Source: Domibacillus sp. DTU_2020_1001157_1_SI_ALB_TIR_016
GTDB lineage: Bacteria > Bacillota > Bacilli > Bacillales > Domibacillaceae
Assembly (NCBI RefSeq): GCF_032341995.1
Contig: NZ_CP135439.1
Coordinates: forward strand, 2,294,001 to 2,358,000
Direction: 5' to 3'
DNA: 64,000 nt
Position numbers and translations under genes: made by a program. Of the stretch, positions 20,002 to 28,897 are shown in pieces. Below the pieces are notes generated by a model, which saw only the letters and a list, made by a program, of their open reading frames with translations, did no database searches and was not told the DNA's origin. Within the stretch, counting starts at the first letter, position 1, and the number at the start of each line of letters is the position of its first letter.

Positions 20002-20014
20002 TTTTTCCTTTCAT

Positions 20015-20052
20015 AAAAAAGCACCTGCGCCAAACGGCACCGGTGCTTTTTT
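20015..20052. terminator. Bidirectional terminator between rpmB and spoVM
   Basis: The outer stem pairs 15-25 with 42-52 of this kilobase. A-rich and T-rich flanks lie on both sides, so it can end rpmB on the plus strand and spoVM on the minus strand. Confidence 0.85.
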
Positions 20053-20134
20053 ATTTTTTCTTTTTCCCTGCTGACATAAACATCCGAATCATGCCCCCGA
20101 CAAACTTTGGCAGTTTCAATGTGTAAAATTTCAC
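20051..20134 (-). CDS. spoVM: Spore coat anchoring peptide SpoVM
   Basis: SpoVM is an amphipathic peptide that recognises the convex forespore membrane and recruits SpoIVA for coat assembly. The 27-residue product begins (M)KFYTLKLPKFVGGMIRMFM and ends in four lysines. It matches B. subtilis SpoVM in the KFYT-KLPKF-GG core and in position after thiN. It starts at GTG, which overlaps the thiN TAG stop by one base, behind GGGAGGAG. Translation coupling to thiN is likely; a separate mother-cell promoter is known in B. subtilis but I did not identify one here. Confidence 0.93.
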   Translation of the reverse strand: MKFYTLKLPKFVGGMIRMFMSAGKKKK

Positions 20135-20784
20135 TAGCTTCTCCTCCCGTCACGGCTTCTTATAACCATTAATATGCCTGAACGGAACGAAAAGACCCCC
20201 TTTTTTTCAAGGATTTCATTACTTACACATCTTGAGGAACCCGGCTGAACCGTGTAATTGTCCAGTGGATATTTAAAGCCGGACAGCGTCAGCCCTTTCA
20301 CGCTTTCATTCAGCGCAAAAAAAGAAACGTACGGCCATCCTTCCCTTTGAGGAATAACTCCTTCTCCGGGTGAATAAACAGCCAGTTCATTTTGACAGTC
20401 TACGATCATAACCGGACAGGGAAGCTCCCTTTTTAAGAGCAGCGTAACCGCCCCGAAAAAGTGATCAAGACGGCCGCCTGTTACGCCATATAAAAAAATC
20501 ATCTCCGGGTTTTGCTTTGCTGCGTCATTGAGGGCAATTTCAAGGTCAGTTTCATTTTTTTCCGCTGGAAACTGCACATGATCCCGGACTTCTGCCGCCA
20601 CACGGCGCCATTCTTTCTCCGTGATGGAATCAAAGTCGCCAAAGGCCTTGTCCGGCGTAATCCCACGGTCAAGCAGATAAAGAGCGCCACGGTCTACACC
20701 AATCCATTGCTCCCTCAAGGCGGGATCCCTTTTTAATACAGGCAGTTCCGTTTCCGGACCGCCGGCAACGATCCGGATAATCAC
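20134..20784 (-). CDS. thiN: Thiamine pyrophosphokinase
   Basis: ThiN converts thiamine to thiamine diphosphate with ATP. The 216-residue protein has the family segments [28 protein letters not shown] and [15 protein letters not shown]. Its ATG overlaps the rpe stop by 4 nt and its stop overlaps spoVM. Confidence 0.96.
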   Translation of the reverse strand: MIIRIVAGGPETELPVLKRDPALREQWIGVDRGALYLLDRGITPDKAFGDFDSITEKEWRRVAAEVRDHVQFPAEKNETDLEIALNDAAKQNPEMIFLYGVTGGRLDHFFGAVTLLLKRELPCPVMIVDCQNELAVYSPGEGVIPQREGWPYVSFFALNESVKGLTLSGFKYPLDNYTVQPGSSRCVSNEILEKKGVFSFRSGILMVIRSRDGRRS

Positions 20785-21440
20785 GCTTTTTCCGCGGCAG
20801 CCCGGATCGCCCGGATGGCCGCCCCCCGGTCCTTTTCATTATAGATCGCCGAACCGGCAACAAGCACATTTGCTCCGGCCTCTGTACAAATCCGGGCCGT
20901 TTCCGTATTGACACCGCCGTCTATTTCAATATCCACCGACACACCCGCTTTTGTGATCATGTCGCGAACACGGCGGATTTTCGGTACAACGGCCTCAATG
21001 AAAGACTGCCCTCCGAACCCAGGGTTTACAGTCATAAGTAAAACCATATCAATATCGCCGATCACATACTCGAGTACATCGACCGGTGTAGAAGGGTTTA
21101 ACACAACTCCCGCTTTGATGCCAAAAGAGCGGATAAGCTGAATGGTCCGATGCAGATGCGGACATGCTTCAGCATGAACCGTAATAATATCAGCTCCGGC
21201 TTTCGCAAACGTCTCAATGTACTGATCAGGGTTGCTGATCATCAAATGAACATCAAGAGGTAATGCTGTTACCGGCCGGATCGCTTCTACAATCAGCGGG
21301 CCAATCGTGATATTCGGCACGAAATGTCCATCCATCACATCTACGTGAATATAGTCAGCTCCACCCGCTTCTACGTCTTTTATTTCTTCACCAAGCCGCG
21401 CAAAGTCAGCGGATAAAATAGATGGGGCAATCTTGATCAT
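20781..21440 (-). CDS. rpe: Ribulose-phosphate 3-epimerase
   Basis: Rpe interconverts ribulose 5-phosphate and xylulose 5-phosphate in the pentose phosphate pathway. The 219-residue TIM-barrel protein has metal-site motifs [13 protein letters not shown] and [10 protein letters not shown], plus [12 protein letters not shown]. It starts 4 nt after the rsgA stop, in the conserved prkC-rsgA-rpe-thiN order. Confidence 0.98.
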   Translation of the reverse strand: MIKIAPSILSADFARLGEEIKDVEAGGADYIHVDVMDGHFVPNITIGPLIVEAIRPVTALPLDVHLMISNPDQYIETFAKAGADIITVHAEACPHLHRTIQLIRSFGIKAGVVLNPSTPVDVLEYVIGDIDMVLLMTVNPGFGGQSFIEAVVPKIRRVRDMITKAGVSVDIEIDGGVNTETARICTEAGANVLVAGSAIYNEKDRGAAIRAIRAAAEKA

Positions 21441-21444
21441 AACG

Positions 21445-22320
21445 TCAGTACCTCGGCTTTCTCTCTTTAATTTCCTCTATAAATTGCAAATAATGCTCAT
21501 AGCGATAATTCGGGATTTCTCCTTCTGCTACTGCTTCTTTTACCGCGCATTTCGGCTCATTTAAATGCAGGCAGCCTCTAAATTTACAATCGGAGCTCCG
21601 GTCTGCCATTTCTGGAAAACACGCGGATAATTCATCCAGCTCTATTCCTTCAAAATCCAACGAACTAAAACCCGGCGTATCGGCGACTAGTCCGCCTGCC
21701 GCTGGAATGAGCTCCACGTGCCGTGTTGTATGCTTGCCCCGTCCCAGTGAACTGGAGATCTCATCTGTTTTCAAGGCAAGATCCGGCCGGATCGCATTTA
21801 ACAGTGAAGACTTTCCAACGCCTGACTGTCCGGCGAATACCGATGTTTTTTCTGTTAAGTGGCCTTCCAGCAAGTGAAGGCCGTCCATTGTTTCTGAAGA
21901 AGTTTCCACAACGGTGTAGCCAATCCTGCGGTAATCGGCCACGTATTGATCGAGCATTTTCTGGTCTTCAGCTAAATCCATTTTGGTCAGGCAGATAACC
22001 GGTTCAATATTCTTTGATTCAATTAAAACTAAAAAACGGTCTAGAAGCACTGTGCTGAAAGCCGGTTCCATCACTGAAAAAACAAGGACCGCCTGGTCAA
22101 TGTTCGCAACAGGCGGACGAACCAAATCATTTTTCCGCTCTTTAACGGATAAAACGTAGCCTTCTTTTTCATTTTCTGCTTCATACTCAACATAGTCGCC
22201 GACAAGCGGTGTAATATTTCTTTTCCGGAATACCCCCCGGCCCCGGCATTGAATAATATCTTCTCCATCGAGCACGTAGTAAAAACCGCTTAACGCTTTG
22301 ATAATTTTGCCTTCTGGCAT
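21445..22320 (-). CDS. rsgA: Ribosome small subunit GTPase RsgA (CpgA/YloQ)
   Basis: RsgA is a circularly permuted GTPase involved in 30S maturation. The 291-residue protein has an N-terminal OB fold, G4 (LTKMD) before G1 ([12 protein letters not shown]) and G3 (DTPGFSS), and a C-terminal zinc motif ([16 protein letters not shown]). In B. subtilis its homologue is a PrkC substrate, which fits its place directly after prkC. Confidence 0.97.
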   Translation of the reverse strand: MPEGKIIKALSGFYYVLDGEDIIQCRGRGVFRKRNITPLVGDYVEYEAENEKEGYVLSVKERKNDLVRPPVANIDQAVLVFSVMEPAFSTVLLDRFLVLIESKNIEPVICLTKMDLAEDQKMLDQYVADYRRIGYTVVETSSETMDGLHLLEGHLTEKTSVFAGQSGVGKSSLLNAIRPDLALKTDEISSSLGRGKHTTRHVELIPAAGGLVADTPGFSSLDFEGIELDELSACFPEMADRSSDCKFRGCLHLNEPKCAVKEAVAEGEIPNYRYEHYLQFIEEIKERKPRY

Positions 22321-22331
22321 GTAGCACCACC

Positions 22332-24290
22332 TTATTCAGATTGTGTTTTTTCCGGGTAAGGAATGATTTCATCTGCAATGACGACTTGATCCCGCACCAC
22401 TTTATATCCTGCTTTTTGGTCTTTCTCAATCACAAACTGCAGTGTTCGCTTCGTTTCTTCTGTAATTAAAAACTTTTCATAGGGTTCTGTCATACTATGT
22501 GTGGCATCATCTACATAAATCTGGATCTCTTGAGGTTCTCCTTCAACCTCAGGCTCGTATGGAATCACCACTTCTGTTGAGACTTCTGCCGGCGGAATTT
22601 CCTCCGGTCCTTTTGAAAGAGTGACTTTAACCGTACTGCCCGGCTCCACTTCACTTCCGGCCTCAGGCGACTGCCTGATCACCTGGCCGGCCGCAACGGA
22701 ATCCGAGTATTCTTCTCCGGAAAAATCAATGATAATGCCATTTGCATCCTCATAGTCTTCCAGGCTTTTTTCCGTATAGCCCGAAAGATCCTTCAGCACG
22801 ACATCGGCAAGGCCTGCGCTTACTGTTAACTCCACGTCTGTTTCTTCCGGAATGACGCGTTCATCCGCATCTGGTCTTTGTTCCAGCACCGTTCCTGGTT
22901 CACTGTCGTCATATTTCGACTCAACGACTTCAACATTACGAAAGCCGGCTTCCTCCAGCAATTCCCGTGTTTCTTCGAGTGTTTTCCCGGTGTAATCTTC
23001 CATTGCTTTTTGTTCTTTGCCAGCCGAGACAAACAAGTCAATCTCACTGCCTTCTTCTAACGTTGTTCCCGCTTTTGGCACCGTTCGAATCACTTTTCCT
23101 TCTTCAATCTCTGCACTGAATTCCTCATCGGAGTCACCTACAACAAAACCGGCATTTATTAAAGTGGCGGCAGCTGCTTCCGGACTGCTTCCGTTTGTAT
23201 CCGGCACTGCTATCTGCTTTGGCACCATCAGCATAAACCATGCTGCAGCACTGAGGGCACCCAGAATAAGGAGCACGAGCAGAAACCATGGCCACTTTCT
23301 TTTCTTTTTCTGCGGCTCAGTATTTGTATCACTATCTGTTTTCTGCTTGATTTCTACAGGCGGTACAGACGGCTGGATTCGCTCCGGCGGCTTCGATGAA
23401 ATAATCGGAATCGCTTTTGTGACTTCATCATTATCATCTGGAATTTTAAATTTTTCCTCATGCATGCGGTAAGGCTCTAAAGCAGTAGACAAATCGTGTT
23501 CCATTTCTTCTGCACTCACATAGCGGTGAAAAGGATCTTTCGCCGTTGCATGAAGGACGATATTTTCAATGCTTTGCGGAACTCCCGGATAAAGTTGTTT
23601 AATAGATGGAGTCTCTGCCTGCAGATGCTTTAAAGCAATGGAGACAGCCGATTCACCCGAAAATGGGAGCTTTCCCGTTAACAGCTCGTACATGACAATC
23701 CCAAGTGCGTAAATATCAGACTTTTTTGTCGCCATTCCCCCTCTTGCCTGCTCGGGGGAAATATAATGAACAGAGCCAAGAACCGCATTTGTCTGCGTAA
23801 TAGAAGTTGCACTCATCGCCATTGCAATACCGAAGTCGGTCATTTTTACAATTCCATCCCGATCAATAAGCATGTTGTGTGGTTTTACATCACGGTGAAT
23901 AATGGAATGCTGATGGGCAAATGCAACGGCCGCAGTCATTTGCCTCATAATATCAATAACGGTTTCGTACGGAACGGGGGAAAATTGCTGAATGTATTCT
24001 TTCAGCGTCATTCCGTCCACATATTCCATTACGATAAAGTGAATATTATCTTCTTCCCCAACATCGTAAATACTGACTATATTCGGATGAGCCAGGCTTG
24101 ACGCTGCCTGGGCCTCACGCTGAAATCGACGCAAAAATTCATCTTCTCCGGCAAAATCAAACCGCAGGACTTTAATAGCCACATCCCGGTCTAAAATCAT
24201 ATCACGGGCCAGGTATACATGCGCCATTCCGCCGCCGCCAATCGCCCGGACGATTTTATAACGCCCGCTTAAGCTTCTGCCAATTAACAT
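22332..24290 (-). CDS. prkC: Serine/threonine protein kinase PrkC with PASTA repeats
   Basis: PrkC senses peptidoglycan fragments and promotes spore germination and stationary-phase responses. The 652-residue protein has a Hanks kinase domain (glycine loop GGGGMAHVY, VAIKVL, HRDVKPHN, DFGIAMA), a basic linker, one membrane segment (WFLLVLLILGALSAAAWFML, about 337-356) and three extracellular PASTA repeats, followed by a C-terminal beta domain. ATG 24290 (MLIGRSLSGRYKIV) was chosen over upstream in-frame starts. It lies 5 nt from the phosphatase prpC. Confidence 0.98.
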   Translation of the reverse strand: MLIGRSLSGRYKIVRAIGGGGMAHVYLARDMILDRDVAIKVLRFDFAGEDEFLRRFQREAQAASSLAHPNIVSIYDVGEEDNIHFIVMEYVDGMTLKEYIQQFSPVPYETVIDIMRQMTAAVAFAHQHSIIHRDVKPHNMLIDRDGIVKMTDFGIAMAMSATSITQTNAVLGSVHYISPEQARGGMATKKSDIYALGIVMYELLTGKLPFSGESAVSIALKHLQAETPSIKQLYPGVPQSIENIVLHATAKDPFHRYVSAEEMEHDLSTALEPYRMHEEKFKIPDDNDEVTKAIPIISSKPPERIQPSVPPVEIKQKTDSDTNTEPQKKKRKWPWFLLVLLILGALSAAAWFMLMVPKQIAVPDTNGSSPEAAAATLINAGFVVGDSDEEFSAEIEEGKVIRTVPKAGTTLEEGSEIDLFVSAGKEQKAMEDYTGKTLEETRELLEEAGFRNVEVVESKYDDSEPGTVLEQRPDADERVIPEETDVELTVSAGLADVVLKDLSGYTEKSLEDYEDANGIIIDFSGEEYSDSVAAGQVIRQSPEAGSEVEPGSTVKVTLSKGPEEIPPAEVSTEVVIPYEPEVEGEPQEIQIYVDDATHSMTEPYEKFLITEETKRTLQFVIEKDQKAGYKVVRDQVVIADEIIPYPEKTQSE

Positions 24291-24295
24291 CGCCG

Positions 24296-25048
24296 TCACC
24301 CGCTTTCGCGTTCGGCACAATGCTCGAGAATTGCGACTGTAATATTGTCTTCTCCGCCGTTTTCATTGGCCAGACGAATCAGAGTATTTGCTTTTTCATG
24401 CAGCGGATCTGATGATTGCAGAATATGGCTCATTTCGGGAGCTGACACTTTGTTTGATAAACCATCGGAGCAAAGAAGGAGCAAATCTCCTTCTTCAAAC
24501 ATGATCGTTCTGTAATCAACAGACAGCTTTTCGTCTGTTCCAAGAGCTCGTGTTAGTACATTTTTTTTCGGATGGCTCTCTGCTGCTTCCTTTGTAATTT
24601 CACCTGATTTAACGAGTTCGTTCACAAGTGAATGATCTTCCGTGACTTGTGAAAAGCCGTCCTCACTCTGCAGATAACATCGGCTGTCTCCAATGCTCGC
24701 AATCGCGCAAAACCGGTCTGTGCAAAGAGCCGCTACCAGTGTCGTTCCCATACCGCTGCATTCTGGATGGGTATGGGCATGAAATAAAATTTCTTTATTG
24801 ATCACTGGAATAATCGCCTTCATCCAGTTTAAGGCCTCATCCGGCGATTGAATATTCAATACTGTTTCGTTCCAATGCTGTTCAAACATGCTGATGGTCA
24901 TCCGGCTTGCGGTATCTCCCGCATTGTGCCCGCCCATTCCGTCTGCTACAACGGCCAGGCATAAGCTGCCGTTATGATGAAAAACGCCCCCGCTGTCTTC
25001 ATTGTGCGAGCGCACTCGTCCGCGGTCTGTTTCAAACACAGCATTCAT
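24296..25048 (-). CDS. prpC: PP2C-type protein phosphatase PrpC
   Basis: PrpC removes phosphate from PrkC and its substrates. The 250-residue protein has the PP2C metal-binding motifs VRSHNEDSGG, VVADGMGGHNAGD, SIGDSRCY and CSDGLSNKV ... NGGEDNITVAI. ATG 25048 (MNAVFETDRG) has a GAGGTG site. The kinase follows at once, the standard Firmicute pair. Confidence 0.98.
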   Translation of the reverse strand: MNAVFETDRGRVRSHNEDSGGVFHHNGSLCLAVVADGMGGHNAGDTASRMTISMFEQHWNETVLNIQSPDEALNWMKAIIPVINKEILFHAHTHPECSGMGTTLVAALCTDRFCAIASIGDSRCYLQSEDGFSQVTEDHSLVNELVKSGEITKEAAESHPKKNVLTRALGTDEKLSVDYRTIMFEEGDLLLLCSDGLSNKVSAPEMSHILQSSDPLHEKANTLIRLANENGGEDNITVAILEHCAERESG

Positions 25049-25052
25049 CTTG

Positions 25053-26132
25053 TCACCTCGTTTCGCTAGCACGCTCTTTCGCCCGAAGCTGGCCGCATGC
25101 TGCATCAATATCCGTTCCTTGCTCACGTCGGATCGTTACATTTACACCATTGTTTTTCAATGTTTTTTCAAACTCAAAAATCTTATTGCGCGGTGTGCGA
25201 ACATAATCCCGCTCAGGCACGTAGTTCACCGGGATTAAGTTTACGTGACACTTAATTCCTTTGATCAAAGCAGCAAGCTCCTCTGCATGAGCCACTGAAT
25301 CATTCTCACCGCCGAACAGTCCATATTCAAATGTGATACGGCGGCCCGTTTTTTCTGTATAGTAACGAATTGCTTCCATCAAGTCCTTCAGCTTGTAAGC
25401 ACGGTTAATCGGCATAAGCTTTGTGCGCAGTTCATCGTTTGGCGCATGAAGAGATACCGCGAAGTTAATTTGTGTTTTTTCATCAGCAAATTTGTAGATT
25501 TTCGGTACAATCCCGCTCGTTGACACGGTAATGTGCCGCGCTCCAATGTTCAAGCCTTTTTCGTGGTTGATAATGTGTAAAAATGACATCATTTCCTCGT
25601 AATTGTCGAACGGCTCCCCGATACCCATAATGACGACAGAGCTTACCCGTTCCCCTACTTCATCGAGTGCCTGCTGCACTTTCACAACCTGCGCCACAAT
25701 TTCACCAGCTTCGAGGTTCCGTTTTAAACCGCCAAGTGTTGATGCACAGAACGTACAGCCGATTCGGCAGCCGACCTGTGTCGTTACACAAATGGAGTTG
25801 CCATATTCGTGGCGCATCAGCACGGTTTCAATCGAATACCCATCATGCAGTTCAAATAAAAATTTAATCGTACCGTCAGTGGATTCCTGCTGAATGGCTG
25901 TTTTCAGCACCGTAAACACAAATGCCTCATCGAGCTTTGTGCGCAGCTCTTTCGATAAATTGGTCATATCATCCACGGTTTTCGCCCGTTTTACATACAG
26001 CCAGTCAAAAATTTGATCAGCCCGAAATGGCTTTTCCCCATTAGCTGAAAGCCACTCTTTAAGCTCATGAAGTTCCAGTGAATAAATGGATGGCTTCTGC
26101 GGTTCCGTCTGCTTTTTTCTCGCTGTTGTCAT
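25053..26132 (-). CDS. rlmN: Dual-specificity RNA methyltransferase RlmN
   Basis: RlmN is a radical SAM enzyme that methylates C2 of A2503 in 23S rRNA and A37 in some tRNAs. The 359-residue protein has the CX3CX2C cluster in [11 protein letters not shown] (about residue 121) and the C-terminal catalytic Cys in DIDAACGQL. The ATG follows the rsmB TAA without a gap. Confidence 0.98.
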   Translation of the reverse strand: MTTARKKQTEPQKPSIYSLELHELKEWLSANGEKPFRADQIFDWLYVKRAKTVDDMTNLSKELRTKLDEAFVFTVLKTAIQQESTDGTIKFLFELHDGYSIETVLMRHEYGNSICVTTQVGCRIGCTFCASTLGGLKRNLEAGEIVAQVVKVQQALDEVGERVSSVVIMGIGEPFDNYEEMMSFLHIINHEKGLNIGARHITVSTSGIVPKIYKFADEKTQINFAVSLHAPNDELRTKLMPINRAYKLKDLMEAIRYYTEKTGRRITFEYGLFGGENDSVAHAEELAALIKGIKCHVNLIPVNYVPERDYVRTPRNKIFEFEKTLKNNGVNVTIRREQGTDIDAACGQLRAKERASETR

Positions 26133-27458
26133 TTATTTATTTTCCTTCTTTCTAAATTTACTTATAAAAAATCCATCGCCGCCAAAATCGTCTGGAAACA
26201 CTTGAACCATATTCGCTTCTTTCTCTATAGAGATGTGCTCAAGAGGGGCAGGCTCGAATTCGGGATGAGCCTCCAAAAAGGCGTTCACCGTACCTTCATT
26301 TTCTTCCCTATCGACCGTACATGTACTGTAAACGAGGACACCGTCCCCTTTTAAAAGCGGCACAGCGGCATCCAAAATCGCCAGCTGAATCCGCTGCAGG
26401 TTATCGAGATCCTGTTCCGTTTTCGCATATTTCAAATCCGGTTTCCGGCGAATAACGCCAAGCCCTGAACAAGGAGCATCCACTAAAATCGCATCAAAAG
26501 TTTCTTCTGCAAACAGTTCTCCTGCTTTGCGGGCATCCTGCTTTTGAACATGGATGTTCGAGAGCGCCAGCCGCTCGGCATTCTGAGCAACAAGTTTCAG
26601 CTTGTGCGCGTGAATATCCAGCGCATCAATCCGGCCTTCTCCATTCATTTGTTCAGCAAGATGTGCGGTTTTTCCGCCCGGTGCTGAACACATATCTAAA
26701 ACACGCTGGCCGGGCTTCACGCCTAAAACAGGAGCGACGAGCATTGAACTTTCGTCTTGAATGGAGATAGCCCCGCTTTTAAAAAGATTTGAACGTGCTG
26801 CATTTCCTTTTAAAATTCTGACTGCATATGGAGAGACGTCAGAAGGTTCTGCTTCAAACCCTTCTTCTGCCAGGGCCTGGATGGCTTCATCACGCGTCAT
26901 CTTCATACTGTTTACACGAACGGTCTGTTCTGGTGCTGTTAAGTTGTGCCGGCACATCGCTTCTGTTTTTTCTTTCCCGTATGCCTTGATCCATCTTTTC
27001 ACAAGCCAGAGTGGATGGCTTGTTTCAATCGAAATGCGTTCTGCGTCATCTTGAATAGAAGCTGTATCCGGAACACCTTCTCGCTGGATAGACCGAAGCA
27101 CACCGTTGACCATGCTGGAAATGCCTTTATGGCCCCTTTTTTTCGCAATTTCAACTGCTTCATGAATAACCGCTCTTTCCGGTACTTTATCAAGATAGAC
27201 CATTTGATAAAGAGATAAACGAAGCAAATTATGCACCCAGCGCTCAGGCTTTTTTTTCAGAAAAGGTGCGAGATAGAAGTCGAGCGTCATTTTCCGCTGA
27301 ATGGTGCCATAAGTGATTTCCGTCAGCAGCGCCGCGTCCCGGCCCGACAAGTTATTTTTTTCGATTGCCGTATTCAGCATCAAATTGCTGTAAGAACCGC
27401 TTTTTTCTACCGTATCAATTAAGTCGAGCGCAATTTCGCGCACATTCAATGATTTCAT
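26133..27458 (-). CDS. rsmB: 16S rRNA (cytosine-967-C5)-methyltransferase
   Basis: RsmB (Sun) methylates C967 of 16S rRNA. The 441-residue protein has an N-terminal NusB-like helical domain, the SAM motif VLDMCSAPGGKTAHLAE, VDAPCSGLG (motif IV with its Cys) and the VYSTCT motif VI Cys. ATG 27458 (MKSLNVREIAL) follows the fmt stop by one base; a longer in-frame start lies inside fmt. Confidence 0.97.
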   Translation of the reverse strand: MKSLNVREIALDLIDTVEKSGSYSNLMLNTAIEKNNLSGRDAALLTEITYGTIQRKMTLDFYLAPFLKKKPERWVHNLLRLSLYQMVYLDKVPERAVIHEAVEIAKKRGHKGISSMVNGVLRSIQREGVPDTASIQDDAERISIETSHPLWLVKRWIKAYGKEKTEAMCRHNLTAPEQTVRVNSMKMTRDEAIQALAEEGFEAEPSDVSPYAVRILKGNAARSNLFKSGAISIQDESSMLVAPVLGVKPGQRVLDMCSAPGGKTAHLAEQMNGEGRIDALDIHAHKLKLVAQNAERLALSNIHVQKQDARKAGELFAEETFDAILVDAPCSGLGVIRRKPDLKYAKTEQDLDNLQRIQLAILDAAVPLLKGDGVLVYSTCTVDREENEGTVNAFLEAHPEFEPAPLEHISIEKEANMVQVFPDDFGGDGFFISKFRKKENK

Positions 27459-27459
27459 A

Positions 27460-28401
27460 TTAGTCTCCAAATACAGCACCGGCTTGAAGGAATGATCCTG
27501 AACCACGCAGGTAATCGCGTGCACTCATCCGTTTTTTTCCTGCCGGCTGCAATTCTGTTATTTTAAGCGCTGTTTCTGAACCGGTCGCAATGACAATGCC
27601 GTCCTCTTCAAGAGCAATTACGGTGCCGGGTGCGCCGCTTTGGCCCGCCGTTTTTTCACTTTTCCATACTTTCACGACTGCCTCATTAAGAGTAGTATAC
27701 GCAACCGGCCAAGGGCAAAGCCCTCTTACCTGATTGTACAGTTCTTCTCCCGGGCGGCTCCAGTCAATTTTTTCATCCTGACGACGAATATTAGGCGCAA
27801 ATGTTGCTTTTGCCCCGTCCTGGGGTGTCCGCGAAGAAGTGCCTTCAATGAGAGCCGGGATGGTTTTAGACAGCAAATCCGCACCAACTGCACTTAATTT
27901 ATCGTGCAGGGTGCCTGTGTTGTCGTCTTCCTCAATGGTCACAGCCGCCTGTGAAATAATGTCCCCTGCATCCAGTTTTTCAGCCATATACATAATGGTG
28001 ATGCCTGTTTCTTTTTTTCCCTGCAGGATCGAATAGTGAATCGGAGCACCGCCTCGAAGTTCCGGCAAAAGAGAGGCATGAACATTAATGCACCCGTATT
28101 TTGGCGCCTCAAGAAGGGCATTCGGCAAAAGCTGCCCGTATGCTGCCGTAACCACTAAATCCGGCTTTAAGGCGATAATTTCATCGAGCTCGGCCGACTT
28201 CGACAGCTTTTCAGGCTGCAAAACCGGAAGCCCGTGCTCTAGAGCTGCTGCTTTAACCGGCGGCGGCGTTAACACTTTTTTCCGGCCTACAGGTCGATCG
28301 GGCTGTGTGACCACAGCGAGGATTTCGTAGCCGTCTTTGATGATCTGCTCAAGCACTGGCACGGAAAAATCCGGGGTTCCCATAAAAACGATTGTAGTCA
28401 C
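27460..28401 (-). CDS. fmt: Methionyl-tRNA formyltransferase
   Basis: Fmt formylates initiator Met-tRNA. The 313-residue protein begins [20 protein letters not shown] and has the catalytic region [20 protein letters not shown] and the GITIM segment, then a C-terminal OB-like domain. Its ATG overlaps the def stop by 4 nt, so the enzymes adding and removing the formyl group are coupled. Confidence 0.98.
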   Translation of the reverse strand: MTTIVFMGTPDFSVPVLEQIIKDGYEILAVVTQPDRPVGRKKVLTPPPVKAAALEHGLPVLQPEKLSKSAELDEIIALKPDLVVTAAYGQLLPNALLEAPKYGCINVHASLLPELRGGAPIHYSILQGKKETGITIMYMAEKLDAGDIISQAAVTIEEDDNTGTLHDKLSAVGADLLSKTIPALIEGTSSRTPQDGAKATFAPNIRRQDEKIDWSRPGEELYNQVRGLCPWPVAYTTLNEAVVKVWKSEKTAGQSGAPGTVIALEEDGIVIATGSETALKITELQPAGKKRMSARDYLRGSGSFLQAGAVFGD

Positions 28402-28883
28402 TCTTCATCAGCTCCTTTCAATTCCTCAGCCGGAATGTATTTTTCTACTTTAGATGTAAATAACACGCCGTCTAAGTGATCCATTTCATGCAAAATGGCC
28501 CGTGCCAGAAATCCGTCTGCTTCAAACGTGTAAAACTGGCCTTTGACGTTTTGAGCTTTGATTTTAATTCCATTCGGGCGGGTTACTTCCCCGTATAAAT
28601 CAGGAAAGCTCAAACATCCTTCAATATCTGTCTGGCTGCCCTCTGAAGAAAGCAGCTCAGGGTTGATTAACACAATTAAGCCATGCTCGTCTTCAATATC
28701 CACAATGGCAAGGCGCATATCTTTCCCGATTTGCGGGGCAGCGAGGCCGACGCCGTCCGCTTGAATCATGGTTTCCTGCATATCGCGCACCAGGCGCTTT
28801 AATTTACTGTCAAATTGTTTAACCGGCTGGCATTTTGTTTCTAAAATGTCGGCTGGATGTTTAACAATGGATAAAATCGTCAT
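28398..28883 (-). CDS. def: Peptide deformylase
   Basis: Def removes the N-formyl group from nascent proteins. The 161-residue metalloenzyme shows all three motifs: [10 protein letters not shown] (about 43-52), EGCLSFPD with the metal Cys, and HEMDHLDG with the two metal His. It lies between priA and fmt. Confidence 0.98.
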   Translation of the reverse strand: MTILSIVKHPADILETKCQPVKQFDSKLKRLVRDMQETMIQADGVGLAAPQIGKDMRLAIVDIEDEHGLIVLINPELLSSEGSQTDIEGCLSFPDLYGEVTRPNGIKIKAQNVKGQFYTFEADGFLARAILHEMDHLDGVLFTSKVEKYIPAEELKGADEE

Positions 28884-28897
28884 TGCGTTCCTCTTTT

